DNA of 8,689 nucleotides from Lachnospiraceae bacterium (GCA_019424135.1 JAHYZZ010000006.1:1-8689), one strand, 5' to 3'; positions 1 to 5,808 are shown, counted from the first letter of the stretch. Notes: a model not told the origin generated them from the letters alone. Translations and numbers: made by a program.

Positions 1-220
1 GCCTGCAGTCAATCTGCTCAAAATCTCTGGTGTCATAGCCATGGTTATCGGATTCAAACACCGGATTCAAAAGGATGGAGTCCACGCCAAGATCTTCCAG
101 ATATTCGCTCCACTCGATCAGTTTACGGATGCGCGGGAAATGCTCCCCGTCATTATGCACTGGTGCACCACAGAATCCAATTGGATAAATCTGATAAAAA
201 ATACTGTTATATGCCCACAT
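1..220 (-). CDS. GH13 alpha-amylase-family glycosidase, N-terminal part (cut by window edge)
   Basis: The minus strand reads an open frame from ATG at 220 to the window edge, 73 complete codons. The protein begins MWAYNSIFYQIYPIGFCGAP and continues with an LGVDSILLNPVFES segment and a HGYDTRDF segment. These resemble the first beta strands of the GH13 TIM barrel (FYQIYP at strand 1, then the strand-2 to loop region ending in YDT.D), as in cyclomaltodextrinase/neopullulanase-like alpha-glycosidases that cleave maltodextrins. The catalytic residues lie beyond the window, so specificity cannot be judged. An in-frame ATG exists at 265, but it falls at the predicted transcription start and lacks a ribosome binding site. 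ATG 220 has an AGAGAGG sequence about 8 nt upstream and is preferred. No signal peptide is visible, which suggests a cytoplasmic enzyme. Divergent from the lipoprotein gene. Confidence 0.85.
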   Translation of the reverse strand, partial: MWAYNSIFYQIYPIGFCGAPVHNDGEHFPRIRKLIEWSEYLEDLGVDSILLNPVFESDNHGYDTRDFEQIDCR

Positions 221-272
221 ATGATTAGCCTCTCTTTCTATGATCGTGTCATGCTTTTTATTCATCTTTTAT

Positions 273-301
273 ATATTAATATATTACCGGGTATGGGTCA
301 A
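273..301 (-). promoter_or_regulatory. Sigma-A-type promoter of the GH13 gene
   Basis: On the minus strand TTGACC (301-296) is followed after 17 nt by TAATAT (278-273). This predicts transcription starting near 266, which leaves a leader of about 45 nt before the ATG at 220 and argues against the upstream ATG at 265. Not experimentally supported. Confidence 0.6.
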
Positions 302-307
302 AAGATA

Positions 308-327
308 TTTCCATATATTTGTGGAAA
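308..327. promoter_or_regulatory. Inverted repeat, possible operator upstream of the GH13 promoter
   Basis: TTTCCA (308-313) and TGGAAA (322-327) form perfect 6-nt arms around an AT-rich 8-nt spacer. The dyad sits just upstream of the GH13 -35 element and about 27 nt upstream of the -35 of the divergent lipoprotein gene. It could bind a sugar-responsive regulator, but the sequence does not identify one. Confidence 0.3.
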
Positions 328-353
328 AATTTACAGAGAAAAAACTAATTTTA

Positions 354-383
354 TTGTAATAGTCAGATAAAATAGGGTATAAT
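354..383 (+). promoter_or_regulatory. Promoter of the lipoprotein gene
   Basis: TTGTAA (354-359), an 18-nt spacer and a perfect TATAAT (378-383) predict a start near 390. This leaves a leader of about 30 nt before the ATG at 419. An ATG at 398 lies only about 8 nt into this transcript, which supports the later start. Confidence 0.55.
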
Positions 384-418
384 GAGAAAAACACGTTATG
401 AGGAAGGGGAAAACAGGT

Positions 419-871
419 ATGAAAAAGTTACTTTGTGTCATTTTGACATGTCTGATGATTTCTTCGCTGACAGCATGCGCAGAAGAAGAGGTCAAGGATG
501 CAGCGGTAGGAACAGTCGAACAAAATGGGGTGACCATTACGATGCGCTTTGATGCGGCAGGAGACGAGATTACGAAGATTACTCAGGAATCTTCGATTCC
601 GATCGAAGGGTACTCCCAAGAGCAGATACAGGTGTTTAGGGATGCCATCGAAGATGCAACTGCTGCTTATGAAAATATCGAGAATGTGGATTATTCCTGG
701 GATGAGACAGACAGTGAGCTCAAGGAAACGATTGTCATTCCAACGGATGAGGAGACATTGAAAGCAGTCATTGATGCCGGGCTCCTTCCGGTTTCCGGCG
801 ACAATGTGACGAAGCTATCTCTGGAGCAGACAAAAGAGGGTCTTCAAGACGCTGGGTGGACATTTGAATAG
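419..871 (+). CDS. DUF1307/YehR-type lipoprotein
   Basis: A 150-residue exported protein. Residues 1-19 form a lipoprotein signal peptide: Lys2-Lys3, a hydrophobic core, then the lipobox L-T-A-Cys20. The mature protein should therefore be lipid-anchored on the outer face of the membrane. The remainder is acidic and resembles the DUF1307/YehR family: a TVEQNGVTITMRF opening strand, a K-I-T-Q-E-S-S-I strand, a helix with YENIENVDYSW, a KETIVIPTDEE strand and a C-terminal EGLQDAGWTFE helix. Family function is unknown. An in-frame ATG at 398 would add seven residues, but AGGAAGGGG at 401-409 is correctly spaced for ATG 419. It has its own promoter and appears monocistronic. Its last 28 bp overlap the end of the convergent MATE gene. 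Confidence 0.8.
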   Translation: MKKLLCVILTCLMISSLTACAEEEVKDAAVGTVEQNGVTITMRFDAAGDEITKITQESSIPIEGYSQEQIQVFRDAIEDATAAYENIENVDYSWDETDSELKETIVIPTDEETLKAVIDAGLLPVSGDNVTKLSLEQTKEGLQDAGWTFE

Positions 872-2211
872 CGGAAGTTTTCTTTTAAAAAGAACAGGAA
901 CCAGCATAAAAGGATCATTCCTTTTATGATGCTGGAAATGGTAATGCTCCACCAGATCCCATTCAGTCCAAGAGAGGTCTGGATCAGCGCCAGAGCAAGA
1001 GGAATCCGTAATGTTGTAAAGACAATGCTGACAACGGATGGTGGTACGGTTCTTCCAAAGCCGGCAAAAGCCCCTGCAGTGGTAATTTCTACACTCATAA
1101 ACAGCTGAGATACGCCAAGGATCATCAGATAATCTACACCCATGGGCAGAACGTCGGATTCAGTGATAAATACACGGAAGATGGGGACAGGACATCCAAT
1201 CAGAAGGAAAGTGCAAAAGAGTCCCCAGATCAGAACGATGCACATGGCACATCGATAACCTTTTCTGATACGCTTGGGATTGCCGGCACCATGATTCTGA
1301 GCAATAAATGAATTCACAGCTGCGGCGAAGCCGTCGGCGGTCATCCAGGAGATGGATTCAATCTGTGAACCCACCTTCTGGACAGCCACGGCTGCATCTC
1401 CATATCCTGCCACCAGTCGGGCAATGACCATGGAAATACCGGTAAACATCATATTTTGTATGCAGGAAGGGGCGCCAATCTGCATGATGTTTTTTAGATA
1501 TGTCAGATCAGGCCTTCGAAAGATTCGTACATGGCAAAATAATAAGTCATCTTGCATGGCAAACACGAGGAACATGGAAGTTACAATCATCTGAGCAAAG
1601 ACGGTGGCAATGGCTGCACCGGCAACCTGCATCTTGGGGAAGGGACCGATGCCGAAGATCAGGATCGGGTCCATGAAAAAATTGATGACAAGCCCGCATG
1701 TGGTGGCAAGAAAAGCTGCCCGGCTGTTGCCAATGGCGGTAAACAGCCCGGTAAATGTCTGGTTTAAAAAGGAAAATACAATCAGGCCGCAGGTAATTTT
1801 TAGATAGATGCGAGCATCTGAAATGACCTGTGGACTGCTCAATTTAAAAAAATCAATCAATGAAACCGAAAATAAGGTGCAGACCAGTCCGAAAAGAAGT
1901 CCTGTAAGGGCAGCAAGCTGCAGGGAGGCCTGCGCGTATCCTGCAGCTTCTGTATGGTTGGCAGCCCCCAGAGAGTGACCTGTGTTCACCTGCCCTCCCA
2001 TTTTAGAGAGGACAGCCAGGCCGTTGGACAGCCACATATACATGCCTGCGGCGCCGACGGCGGCAACAGCGTTGCTGCCCATACGTCCGATCCAGATCAT
2101 ATCTGTGAGGTTGTATGCCATCTGAATCAGGGAAGTAGCCATGATCGGGACGGCCAGCATGGTTAAAGAAGAAAGTACTGGTCCGTGCAACAGATCCACA
2201 TGTTTTTTCAT
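844..2211 (-). CDS. MATE-family multidrug/cation antiporter
   Basis: A 455-residue membrane protein of typical MATE length with the usual two-fold arrangement of about 12 helices. The first half begins near residue 14 with LTMLAVPIMATSLIQMAYN and D37, and has GNSRAAF at 161-167 and NFFMDPILIFG at 177-187. The second half starts at QIGAPSCIQN (244-253), with a GFAAAVNSFIAQNHGAGN block at 294-311 and AFAGFGRTVPPS near 381-392. These blocks are characteristic of NorM/DinF-type transporters, which expel cationic drugs or metabolites using an Na+ or H+ gradient. The substrate cannot be inferred. The ATG at 2211 has five Gs (2224-2220) 8 nt upstream. It appears to be a single-gene unit, divergent from rplM. 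The 3' end overlaps the lipoprotein gene convergently, and no U-tract terminator is seen in that overlap. Confidence 0.9.
   Translation of the reverse strand: MKKHVDLLHGPVLSSLTMLAVPIMATSLIQMAYNLTDMIWIGRMGSNAVAAVGAAGMYMWLSNGLAVLSKMGGQVNTGHSLGAANHTEAAGYAQASLQLAALTGLLFGLVCTLFSVSLIDFFKLSSPQVISDARIYLKITCGLIVFSFLNQTFTGLFTAIGNSRAAFLATTCGLVINFFMDPILIFGIGPFPKMQVAGAAIATVFAQMIVTSMFLVFAMQDDLLFCHVRIFRRPDLTYLKNIMQIGAPSCIQNMMFTGISMVIARLVAGYGDAAVAVQKVGSQIESISWMTADGFAAAVNSFIAQNHGAGNPKRIRKGYRCAMCIVLIWGLFCTFLLIGCPVPIFRVFITESDVLPMGVDYLMILGVSQLFMSVEITTAGAFAGFGRTVPPSVVSIVFTTLRIPLALALIQTSLGLNGIWWSITISSIIKGMILLCWFLFFLKENFRYSNVHPAS
901..935. other. Large imperfect hairpin in the 3' end of the MATE gene
   Basis: CCAGCAT followed by AAAAGGA pairs across a 4-nt loop with TCCTTTT and ATGCTGG, interrupted by a 3-nt bulge (ATG, 926-928 region). 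The hairpin starts 30 nt after the lipoprotein stop codon and lies within MATE coding sequence. No T-run follows on the plus strand, so it is not a standard terminator. It could still slow polymerase or protect the 3' end of the lipoprotein transcript. In the MATE frame it encodes part of the last membrane helix region, so the symmetry could be fortuitous. Confidence 0.4.
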
Positions 2212-2285
2212 TTGTCATTCCCCCAGCAAAAATTATCGCAATGTAAAATGCACAGTTCGAAATCTCTGGTTTTTGTGCAGAAAAC

Positions 2286-2294
2286 AGTATAGCA
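2286..2294 (-). promoter_or_regulatory. Extended -10 promoter element of the MATE gene
   Basis: On the minus strand TGC-TATACT (2294-2286) forms an extended -10 box. The matching -35 position reads TATTCT, which is weak. The predicted start near 2279 gives a leader of about 65 nt. Confidence 0.4.
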
Positions 2295-2356
2295 TATTCT
2301 ATGGAAGAAGAATACCCGGAGAAAGTGAAAAAGGTTAGAAAATTACCGAAAAATGG

Positions 2357-2385
2357 TTGACACGCCAGGACACGTATAATATAAT
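2357..2385 (+). promoter_or_regulatory. Near-consensus promoter of the rplM-rpsI operon
   Basis: TTGACA (2357-2362), a 17-nt spacer and TATAAT (2380-2385) match the sigma-A consensus exactly, as expected for a highly expressed ribosomal operon. Transcription should begin near 2392. Confidence 0.8.
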
Positions 2386-2391
2386 AATGCA

Positions 2392-2491
2392 GTATGACAA
2401 AAGGAGAAACAGTAAGAAACCAAAGCCCCGGAGTCTTGCTGATTTCAATAAAAGACCATGTGAAATGTTTATATTTACAGGAGGGAACCCA
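2392..2491 (+). promoter_or_regulatory. rplM leader, candidate ribosomal-protein autoregulatory element
   Basis: About 100 nt of untranslated leader separates the promoter from the rplM start. Two short stems can be drawn: GTCTT (2433-2437) with AAGAC (2452-2456), and GTGAA (2460-2464) with TTTAC (2474-2478). The second ends directly against the AGGAGGG ribosome binding site (2479-2485). An L13 leader that lets the protein repress its own mRNA is known from low-GC Gram-positives. Whether this leader belongs to that family is inference; both stems are weak on paper. Confidence 0.35.
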
Positions 2492-2920
2492 ATGAAAACT
2501 TATATGGCAAATCCAGATAAGATTGAAAGAAAATGGTATGTAGTTGACGCTTCGGGATATACATTAGGACGTTTAGCATCAGAAGTAGCTAAAGTATTAA
2601 GAGGAAAAAATAAACCGGAATTTACACCGCACATCGATACAGGTGATTATGTAATCGTTGTTAACGCTGAGCAGGTAAAGGTTACCGGTAAGAAGATGAA
2701 TCAGAAGATTTACTACAATCACTCTGATTATGTTGGAGGAATGAAAGAGACTACTCTGGCAGAGATGATGAATAAGAAGCCTGAAAAAGTGATCGAACTT
2801 GCTGTAAAAGGAATGCTTCCGAAAGGACCTTTGGGAAGAGCGATGATTAAGAAACTTCACGTATATGCCGGACCAGATCATGAGCAGCAGGCTCAGAAGC
2901 CGGTAGAACTGAAATTTTAA
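2492..2920 (+). CDS. rplM: 50S ribosomal protein L13
   Basis: A 142-residue protein, the standard length for bacterial L13, an early-assembling large-subunit protein that binds 23S rRNA. Recognisable family blocks are KWYVVDASGYTLGRLAS (about residues 14-30), KPEFTPHIDTGDYVIVVNA (40-58), KKMNQKIYYNHSDYVGG (65-81) and the C-terminal PKGPLGRAMIKKLHVY plus AGPDHEQQAQKP. The frame stays open upstream to 2357, but ATG 2492 is the start because AGGAGGG (2479-2485) lies 6 nt before it and the protein then begins like other L13 proteins. It is first in a two-gene operon, 27 bp upstream of rpsI, and is driven by the promoter at 2357-2385. Confidence 0.98.
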   Translation: MKTYMANPDKIERKWYVVDASGYTLGRLASEVAKVLRGKNKPEFTPHIDTGDYVIVVNAEQVKVTGKKMNQKIYYNHSDYVGGMKETTLAEMMNKKPEKVIELAVKGMLPKGPLGRAMIKKLHVYAGPDHEQQAQKPVELKF

Positions 2921-2947
2921 GGAAAGGTTTGAAAGGAGGATATTACA

Positions 2948-3340
2948 GTGGCTAACGCAAGATTTTACGGAACAGGAAGAAGAAAAAAATCAGTAGCAAG
3001 AGTATATTTAGTACCGGGAACCGGTAAGATTACAATAAATAAGAGAGATATCGATGAGTATCTCGGACTGGAGACTTTAAAGGTTGTTGTTCGTCAGCCT
3101 CTGGTTGCAACAGAGACAGAAGGTAAGTTTGATGTAATCGTTAACGTAAAAGGTGGCGGATACACAGGACAGGCAGGAGCAATCCGTCACGGTATCGCAA
3201 GAGCACTGCTGGAGGCAGATGCTGATTACAGACCGGTTCTTAAGAAAGCAGGATTGCTGACACGTGATCCGAGAATGAAAGAACGTAAGAAATATGGACT
3301 GAAAGCAGCGAGAAGAGCTCCGCAGTTCAGCAAACGTTAA
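2948..3340 (+). CDS. rpsI: 30S ribosomal protein S9
   Basis: A 130-residue small-subunit protein of standard length. It has the N-terminal FYGTGRRKKSVARVYLVPG segment, the central GGGYTGQAGAIRHGIARAL block (about residues 66-84) and the conserved basic C-terminal tail ending in Ser-Lys-Arg, which in ribosomes reaches the P-site tRNA. Translation starts at GTG 2948, positioned by an AAGGAGGA ribosome binding site at 2934-2941. It is the second gene of the conserved rplM-rpsI operon, and its transcript should end at the hairpin at 3376-3406. Confidence 0.98.
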   Translation: MANARFYGTGRRKKSVARVYLVPGTGKITINKRDIDEYLGLETLKVVVRQPLVATETEGKFDVIVNVKGGGYTGQAGAIRHGIARALLEADADYRPVLKKAGLLTRDPRMKERKKYGLKAARRAPQFSKR

Positions 3341-3354
3341 TTATACGTCTCAGG

Positions 3355-3406
3355 ACAATTCTATACGATTTACAGCCTCCCAGGACATTTGTTCTGGGAG
3401 GTTTTT
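3355..3406 (+). repeat. Direct repeat with terminator, copy 1
   Basis: The left part (3355-3375) matches 4985-5005 at 18 of 21 positions, sharing ACAATT and TATACGATT. The hairpin core 3377-3400 is identical over 24 nt to 5027-5050. In this copy the two parts are adjacent. In the second they are about 21 nt further apart. The two copies bracket the AAA+ ATPase gene. Confidence 0.75.
3376..3406 (+). terminator. Intrinsic terminator of the rplM-rpsI operon
   Basis: CCTCCCAGGA (3376-3385) pairs with TTCTGGGAGG (3392-3401), using one G-U pair, around the 6-nt loop CATTTG, and five Ts follow directly. It lies 35 nt after the rpsI stop. The hairpin core recurs almost unchanged at 5027-5050. Confidence 0.9.
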
Positions 3407-3408
3407 GC

Positions 3409-3422
3409 ATATATTTCAGTAG
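3409..3422 (+). repeat. 14-nt direct repeat, left copy
   Basis: ATATATTTCAGTAG recurs exactly at 5157-5170. This copy lies just 3' of the rpsI terminator; the other lies at the far end of the segment holding the ATPase gene. The pair may mark the boundaries of an insertion or be recombination remnants. A 14-nt AT-rich match could also arise by chance. Confidence 0.45.
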
Positions 3423-3458
3423 AGAACTGTGGTGGGGTATTTTTTGATACATAAAAAC

Positions 3459-3470
3459 GTGCAGATACAC
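3459..3470. promoter_or_regulatory. Dyad upstream of the ATPase promoter (site 1)
   Basis: GTGCAGATACAC has GTG/CAC arms and matches site 2 (3534-3545) at 11 of 12 positions. Similarity continues in the following A-rich bases up to AGGAAT. It lies about 18 nt upstream of the -35 box of the ATPase promoter. Confidence 0.35.
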
Positions 3471-3488
3471 AAAAAATAGGAATATCTA

Positions 3489-3517
3489 TTGAAAAGAATG
3501 ATAGTATGCAGTAGAAT
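3489..3517 (+). promoter_or_regulatory. Promoter of the AAA+ ATPase gene
   Basis: TTGAAA (3489-3494), a 17-nt spacer and TAGAAT (3512-3517) make a good sigma-A promoter. It predicts a start near 3524 and a leader of about 40 nt. The gene thus has its own promoter, separate from the ribosomal operon whose terminator precedes it. Confidence 0.5.
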
Positions 3518-3532
3518 GGCATTACTAAATAA

Positions 3533-3546
3533 TGTGCAGATGCACA
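3533..3546. promoter_or_regulatory. Dyad in the ATPase leader (site 2)
   Basis: TGTGC-AGAT-GCACA has perfect 5-nt arms. It lies about 10 nt downstream of the predicted transcription start, and its centre is 75 nt from that of site 1, close to seven helical turns. With site 1 it brackets the promoter, as expected for a paired operator; the regulator is unknown. Confidence 0.4.
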
Positions 3547-3563
3547 GAAACGAGGAATGATAG

Positions 3564-4817
3564 ATGGAGATTAGAAGAGATTCTTACCTACGGCAGCTGA
3601 TCGAACGAAAAGATAATGGCATGATCAAGGTGATTACCGGCATCCGCAGGTGTGGCAAATCATTTTTGCTGTTTACCATCTTTAAAAGATATTTGCTGGA
3701 AAATGGTGTTGATGCCGACCATATCATTGAGATTGCCCTGGATGGTATCGAGAACGAGGAATTAAGAGATCCAAAATTATGTTTCAGGTACATCAAAGAT
3801 GCTATGAAGGACGACGGCAGATATTATCTTCTTTTGGATGAAGTGCAATTTATGCCGAGATTTGAAGAAGTCCTAAATAGTTTGCTTCGCATGAGTAATG
3901 TTGATGTATATGTAACTGGCAGTAATTCAAAATTCCTATCCAGCGACATTGTGACGGAGTTCCGTGGCAGAGGTGATGAGATCAGAATTTATCCCCTTTC
4001 CTTTGCGGAGTTCTATTCTGTCTATGACGGCGATTATGATGATGCCTGGGATGACTACATGACCTACGGAGGACTGCCGCAGGTTGCAGGTTTCCACAAT
4101 GAACGACAGAAAGCTGACTATCTGAAAAATATCTTTGCAAATGTCTATCTGAAGGATGTTATTGAAAGAAATAAGATTCAGAATGTGAATGAGATCGGTA
4201 TTCTTATTGATGTACTTGCTTCTGCAATCGGAGCACCAACTAATCCATCTAAGATTGCAAAAACCTTTGCCAGTGAAAGACAGATGTCTTACACGAACAA
4301 AACGCTCTCCAGGCATATTGACTATTTGGCAGATGCCTTTTTGATTTCTAAAGCCAGCCGCTATGATATTAAGGGCAGAAAGTATATCGGTGCAAATCTG
4401 AAATATTACTTTACTGATCTGGGATTGCGAAATGCCCGTTTGAATTTCAGACAGCAGGAGCCTACGCATATTATGGAAAATATTGTTTATAATGAGCTGC
4501 TGATCCGTGGCTACAATGTTGATGTAGGTGTCGTTGAGATCTTTGATAAGGATAAAGAAGGTAAGCGTGTCCGTAAGCAGCTGGAGGTTGACTTTGTGGT
4601 AAATCAGGGCAACCAGAGATACTATATCCAGGTTGCTTATGACATGACCTCGGAAGAAAAGCAGACTCAGGAATTTTACTCTTTGCGTAATATACCGGAT
4701 TCTTTCAAAAAGATTGTCATTGTAAATGGCACTAAGAAACCGTGGCGTAATGATGAGGGCTTTGTCATTATGGGAATGAAGTATTTCCTTTTGAATGCGG
4801 AGAGCTTGGAATTCTAA
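3564..4817 (+). CDS. AAA+ ATPase with DUF4143 domain
   Basis: A 417-residue predicted cytoplasmic protein. The N-terminal AAA_14-type domain has a Walker A loop G26-I-R-R-C-G-K-S33, a Walker B strand YYLLLDE (87-93), a sensor-1-like VTGSN (117-121) and FRGRG (133-137), a likely arginine-finger region. The C-terminal DUF4143 region carries LEVDFVV (340-346) followed by YYIQVAYD (353-360). This spacing resembles the acidic core of PD-(D/E)XK-like folds, although Gln replaces the usual (D/E)XK lysine pattern, so nuclease activity is doubtful. Such ATPases are common, often multicopy genes in gut Clostridia and Bacteroidetes; their role is not established. ATG 3564 follows GAGGA at 3552-3556. It has its own promoter, lies between two copies of a terminator-containing repeat, and looks like an accessory insertion behind the rpsI operon. 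Confidence 0.88.
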   Translation: MEIRRDSYLRQLIERKDNGMIKVITGIRRCGKSFLLFTIFKRYLLENGVDADHIIEIALDGIENEELRDPKLCFRYIKDAMKDDGRYYLLLDEVQFMPRFEEVLNSLLRMSNVDVYVTGSNSKFLSSDIVTEFRGRGDEIRIYPLSFAEFYSVYDGDYDDAWDDYMTYGGLPQVAGFHNERQKADYLKNIFANVYLKDVIERNKIQNVNEIGILIDVLASAIGAPTNPSKIAKTFASERQMSYTNKTLSRHIDYLADAFLISKASRYDIKGRKYIGANLKYYFTDLGLRNARLNFRQQEPTHIMENIVYNELLIRGYNVDVGVVEIFDKDKEGKRVRKQLEVDFVVNQGNQRYYIQVAYDMTSEEKQTQEFYSLRNIPDSFKKIVIVNGTKKPWRNDEGFVIMGMKYFLLNAESLEF

Positions 4818-4984
4818 TTATGCGAACTGACAGCGAATAGCCCACCACAGGGACAGTGGCAAGGTAATAAGAGAGGTGTCCTCAATCGTGCTAAGTCGTC
4901 TGTGGTTTATAACTCGTTTGCAACAAATCTTCGGATAAACCTTGATTTTCTCGCTGTTTTTGGTTACCCAAACATTAATCAAAT

Positions 4985-5056
4985 ACAATTGTATACGATT
5001 CAGAGCGTCACAAGGCGTTGCATGGTCTCCCAGGACATTTGTTCTGGGAGTTTTTT
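4985..5056 (+). repeat. Direct repeat with terminator, copy 2
   Basis: The segment 4985-5005 matches copy 1 (3355-3375) at 18 of 21 positions, and 5027-5050 is identical to 3377-3400. About 21 extra nt (5006-5026) separate the two blocks. Similarity ends shortly after the hairpin. Confidence 0.75.
5027..5056 (+). terminator. Intrinsic terminator downstream of the ATPase gene
   Basis: The CTCCCAGGA and TTCTGGGAG arms close the same CATTTG loop as in the rpsI terminator, followed by six Ts (5051-5056). It lies 209 nt after the ATPase stop codon and could end that transcript. On the minus strand no U-tract follows the stem, so it does not serve tetR. Confidence 0.8.
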
Positions 5057-5124
5057 CTGTCCAAGAAAGAATAGACATTCCACAAAACGAGGAAGAAAAA
5101 CAGTGGAGAGAGAAACAAGACTTT

Positions 5125-5155
5125 AAAAATAAACCCGATGATGCCTATACAGGTT
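5125..5155 (-). terminator. Weak terminator-like hairpin downstream of tetR
   Basis: On the minus strand AACCTG (5155-5150) pairs with CGGGTT (5137-5132) around a 12-nt loop, with one wobble pair, followed by TATTTTT. It lies 26 nt beyond the tetR stop codon. The stem is short, so efficiency is uncertain. Confidence 0.35.
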
Positions 5156-5156
5156 G

Positions 5157-5170
5157 ATATATTTCAGTAG
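5157..5170 (+). repeat. 14-nt direct repeat, right copy
   Basis: Exact copy of 3409-3422. It lies 11 nt from the end of tetR and about 100 nt beyond terminator copy 2, so the order of elements is kept but the spacing differs from the left end. Confidence 0.45.
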
Positions 5171-5180
5171 TATGGATGGA

Positions 5181-5744
5181 TTATAAAATAGGCTCGATGA
5201 CAGCTCGGAAATAGAGGTCTAATTCTGCCGGTGTCTGTTTCATACGTCCTTTGATCCACCACAATATCATTTCTACAAAGCTGCTGGATATGTGGTTGAC
5301 CAGAAAATCTTGGGGAATGTCCCTATTGTTTTTTCTGTTTTGATTCACAAATTGTGCTTGTACCAGTTCGTTCAGACTGTTCTTAAAATAACGCAGGAAT
5401 ATGTCGCTGTTTTCACAGGAAAGCAATTGCAGGATGTCTTTGTCATTTTCCTGTAAATGCTGCAGCAAATGGCAAAAGACGGAGTGTGGGGCATTTTGGT
5501 CGGAATATAATCCATGTGTATGTGTACAGTCCATTGCGCTGCTGATAATATGTCCGAATAGTTCTTCGCATAAAGTTTTTAATAAATCGTCTTTTGCTTC
5601 AAAATGAGCATAGAAGGTTGTTCGCCCTACATTAGCAGTATCAATAATATCTTGTATAGTGATCTTGTTATAATTCTTTTCCGCCAGCAGAGATCGGAAT
5701 GCAGAAAAAATAGCGGTTCTCGTTTTTTGTTGACGTCTGTCCAT
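5181..5744 (-). CDS. TetR/AcrR-family transcriptional regulator
   Basis: A 187-residue DNA-binding protein of typical TetR length. The N-terminal region has the family's first helix (KTRTAIFSAFRSLLAEKNYN, residues 7-26). The helix-turn-helix follows at about 29-48, ITIQDIIDTANVGRTTFYAH, then the usual F-x-x-K-D-D-L-L. The C-terminal 120 residues are helical, contain Cys, His and Asp residues, and form the presumed ligand and dimer domain. Members usually act as repressors relieved by a small molecule; some sense metals. Two tandem ATGs (5747 and 5744) follow GGAAGGAG. The second is preferred because the first leaves only 2 nt of spacing. Divergent from the P-type ATPase gene, with dyads between them, so it probably controls that gene and itself. 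Confidence 0.88.
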   Translation of the reverse strand: MDRRQQKTRTAIFSAFRSLLAEKNYNKITIQDIIDTANVGRTTFYAHFEAKDDLLKTLCEELFGHIISSAMDCTHTHGLYSDQNAPHSVFCHLLQHLQENDKDILQLLSCENSDIFLRYFKNSLNELVQAQFVNQNRKNNRDIPQDFLVNHISSSFVEMILWWIKGRMKQTPAELDLYFRAVIEPIL

Positions 5745-5808
5745 CATAACTCCTTCCGTACAATTTTTGTAAAATGTTCAATAACGAATATGCAGATTTG
5801 ATTGTTCA

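Larger units (their letters stand above)
4818..5180. other. 363-bp region without a convincing gene, between the ATPase and tetR
   Basis: It holds the second terminator repeat (4985-5056), a weak terminator-like hairpin for tetR (5125-5155) and the right copy of the 14-nt repeat (5157-5170). The part at 4835-4985 shows no recognisable gene. Open frames exist on both strands, including one of 86 codons on the minus strand at 4818-5078. They lack ribosome binding sites and run through the hairpin. The stretch 4830-4890 has local symmetry (CCAC/GTGG, GAGG/CCTC) and may belong to a dispersed noncoding repeat. Confidence 0.6.

Noticed and set aside
2357..2491. N-terminal extension of the L13 reading frame
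   Set aside because: The upstream start is a TTG that overlaps the -35 promoter element. L13 proteins start at the ATG at 2492, which has a strong ribosome binding site.
3936..4469. 177-codon minus-strand open frame opposite the DUF4143 ATPase
   Set aside because: Shadow of the plus-strand gene, which has intact Walker motifs over the same region.
4818..5078. 86-codon open frame on the minus strand
   Set aside because: No ribosome binding site before its ATG. It runs through the terminator repeat and resembles no family I can name with confidence, so it is not annotated as a gene.
4902..5157. Plus-strand open frames of 71-74 codons
   Set aside because: They read through the terminator hairpin and its T-run, lack good start signals, and have composition unlike a real protein.
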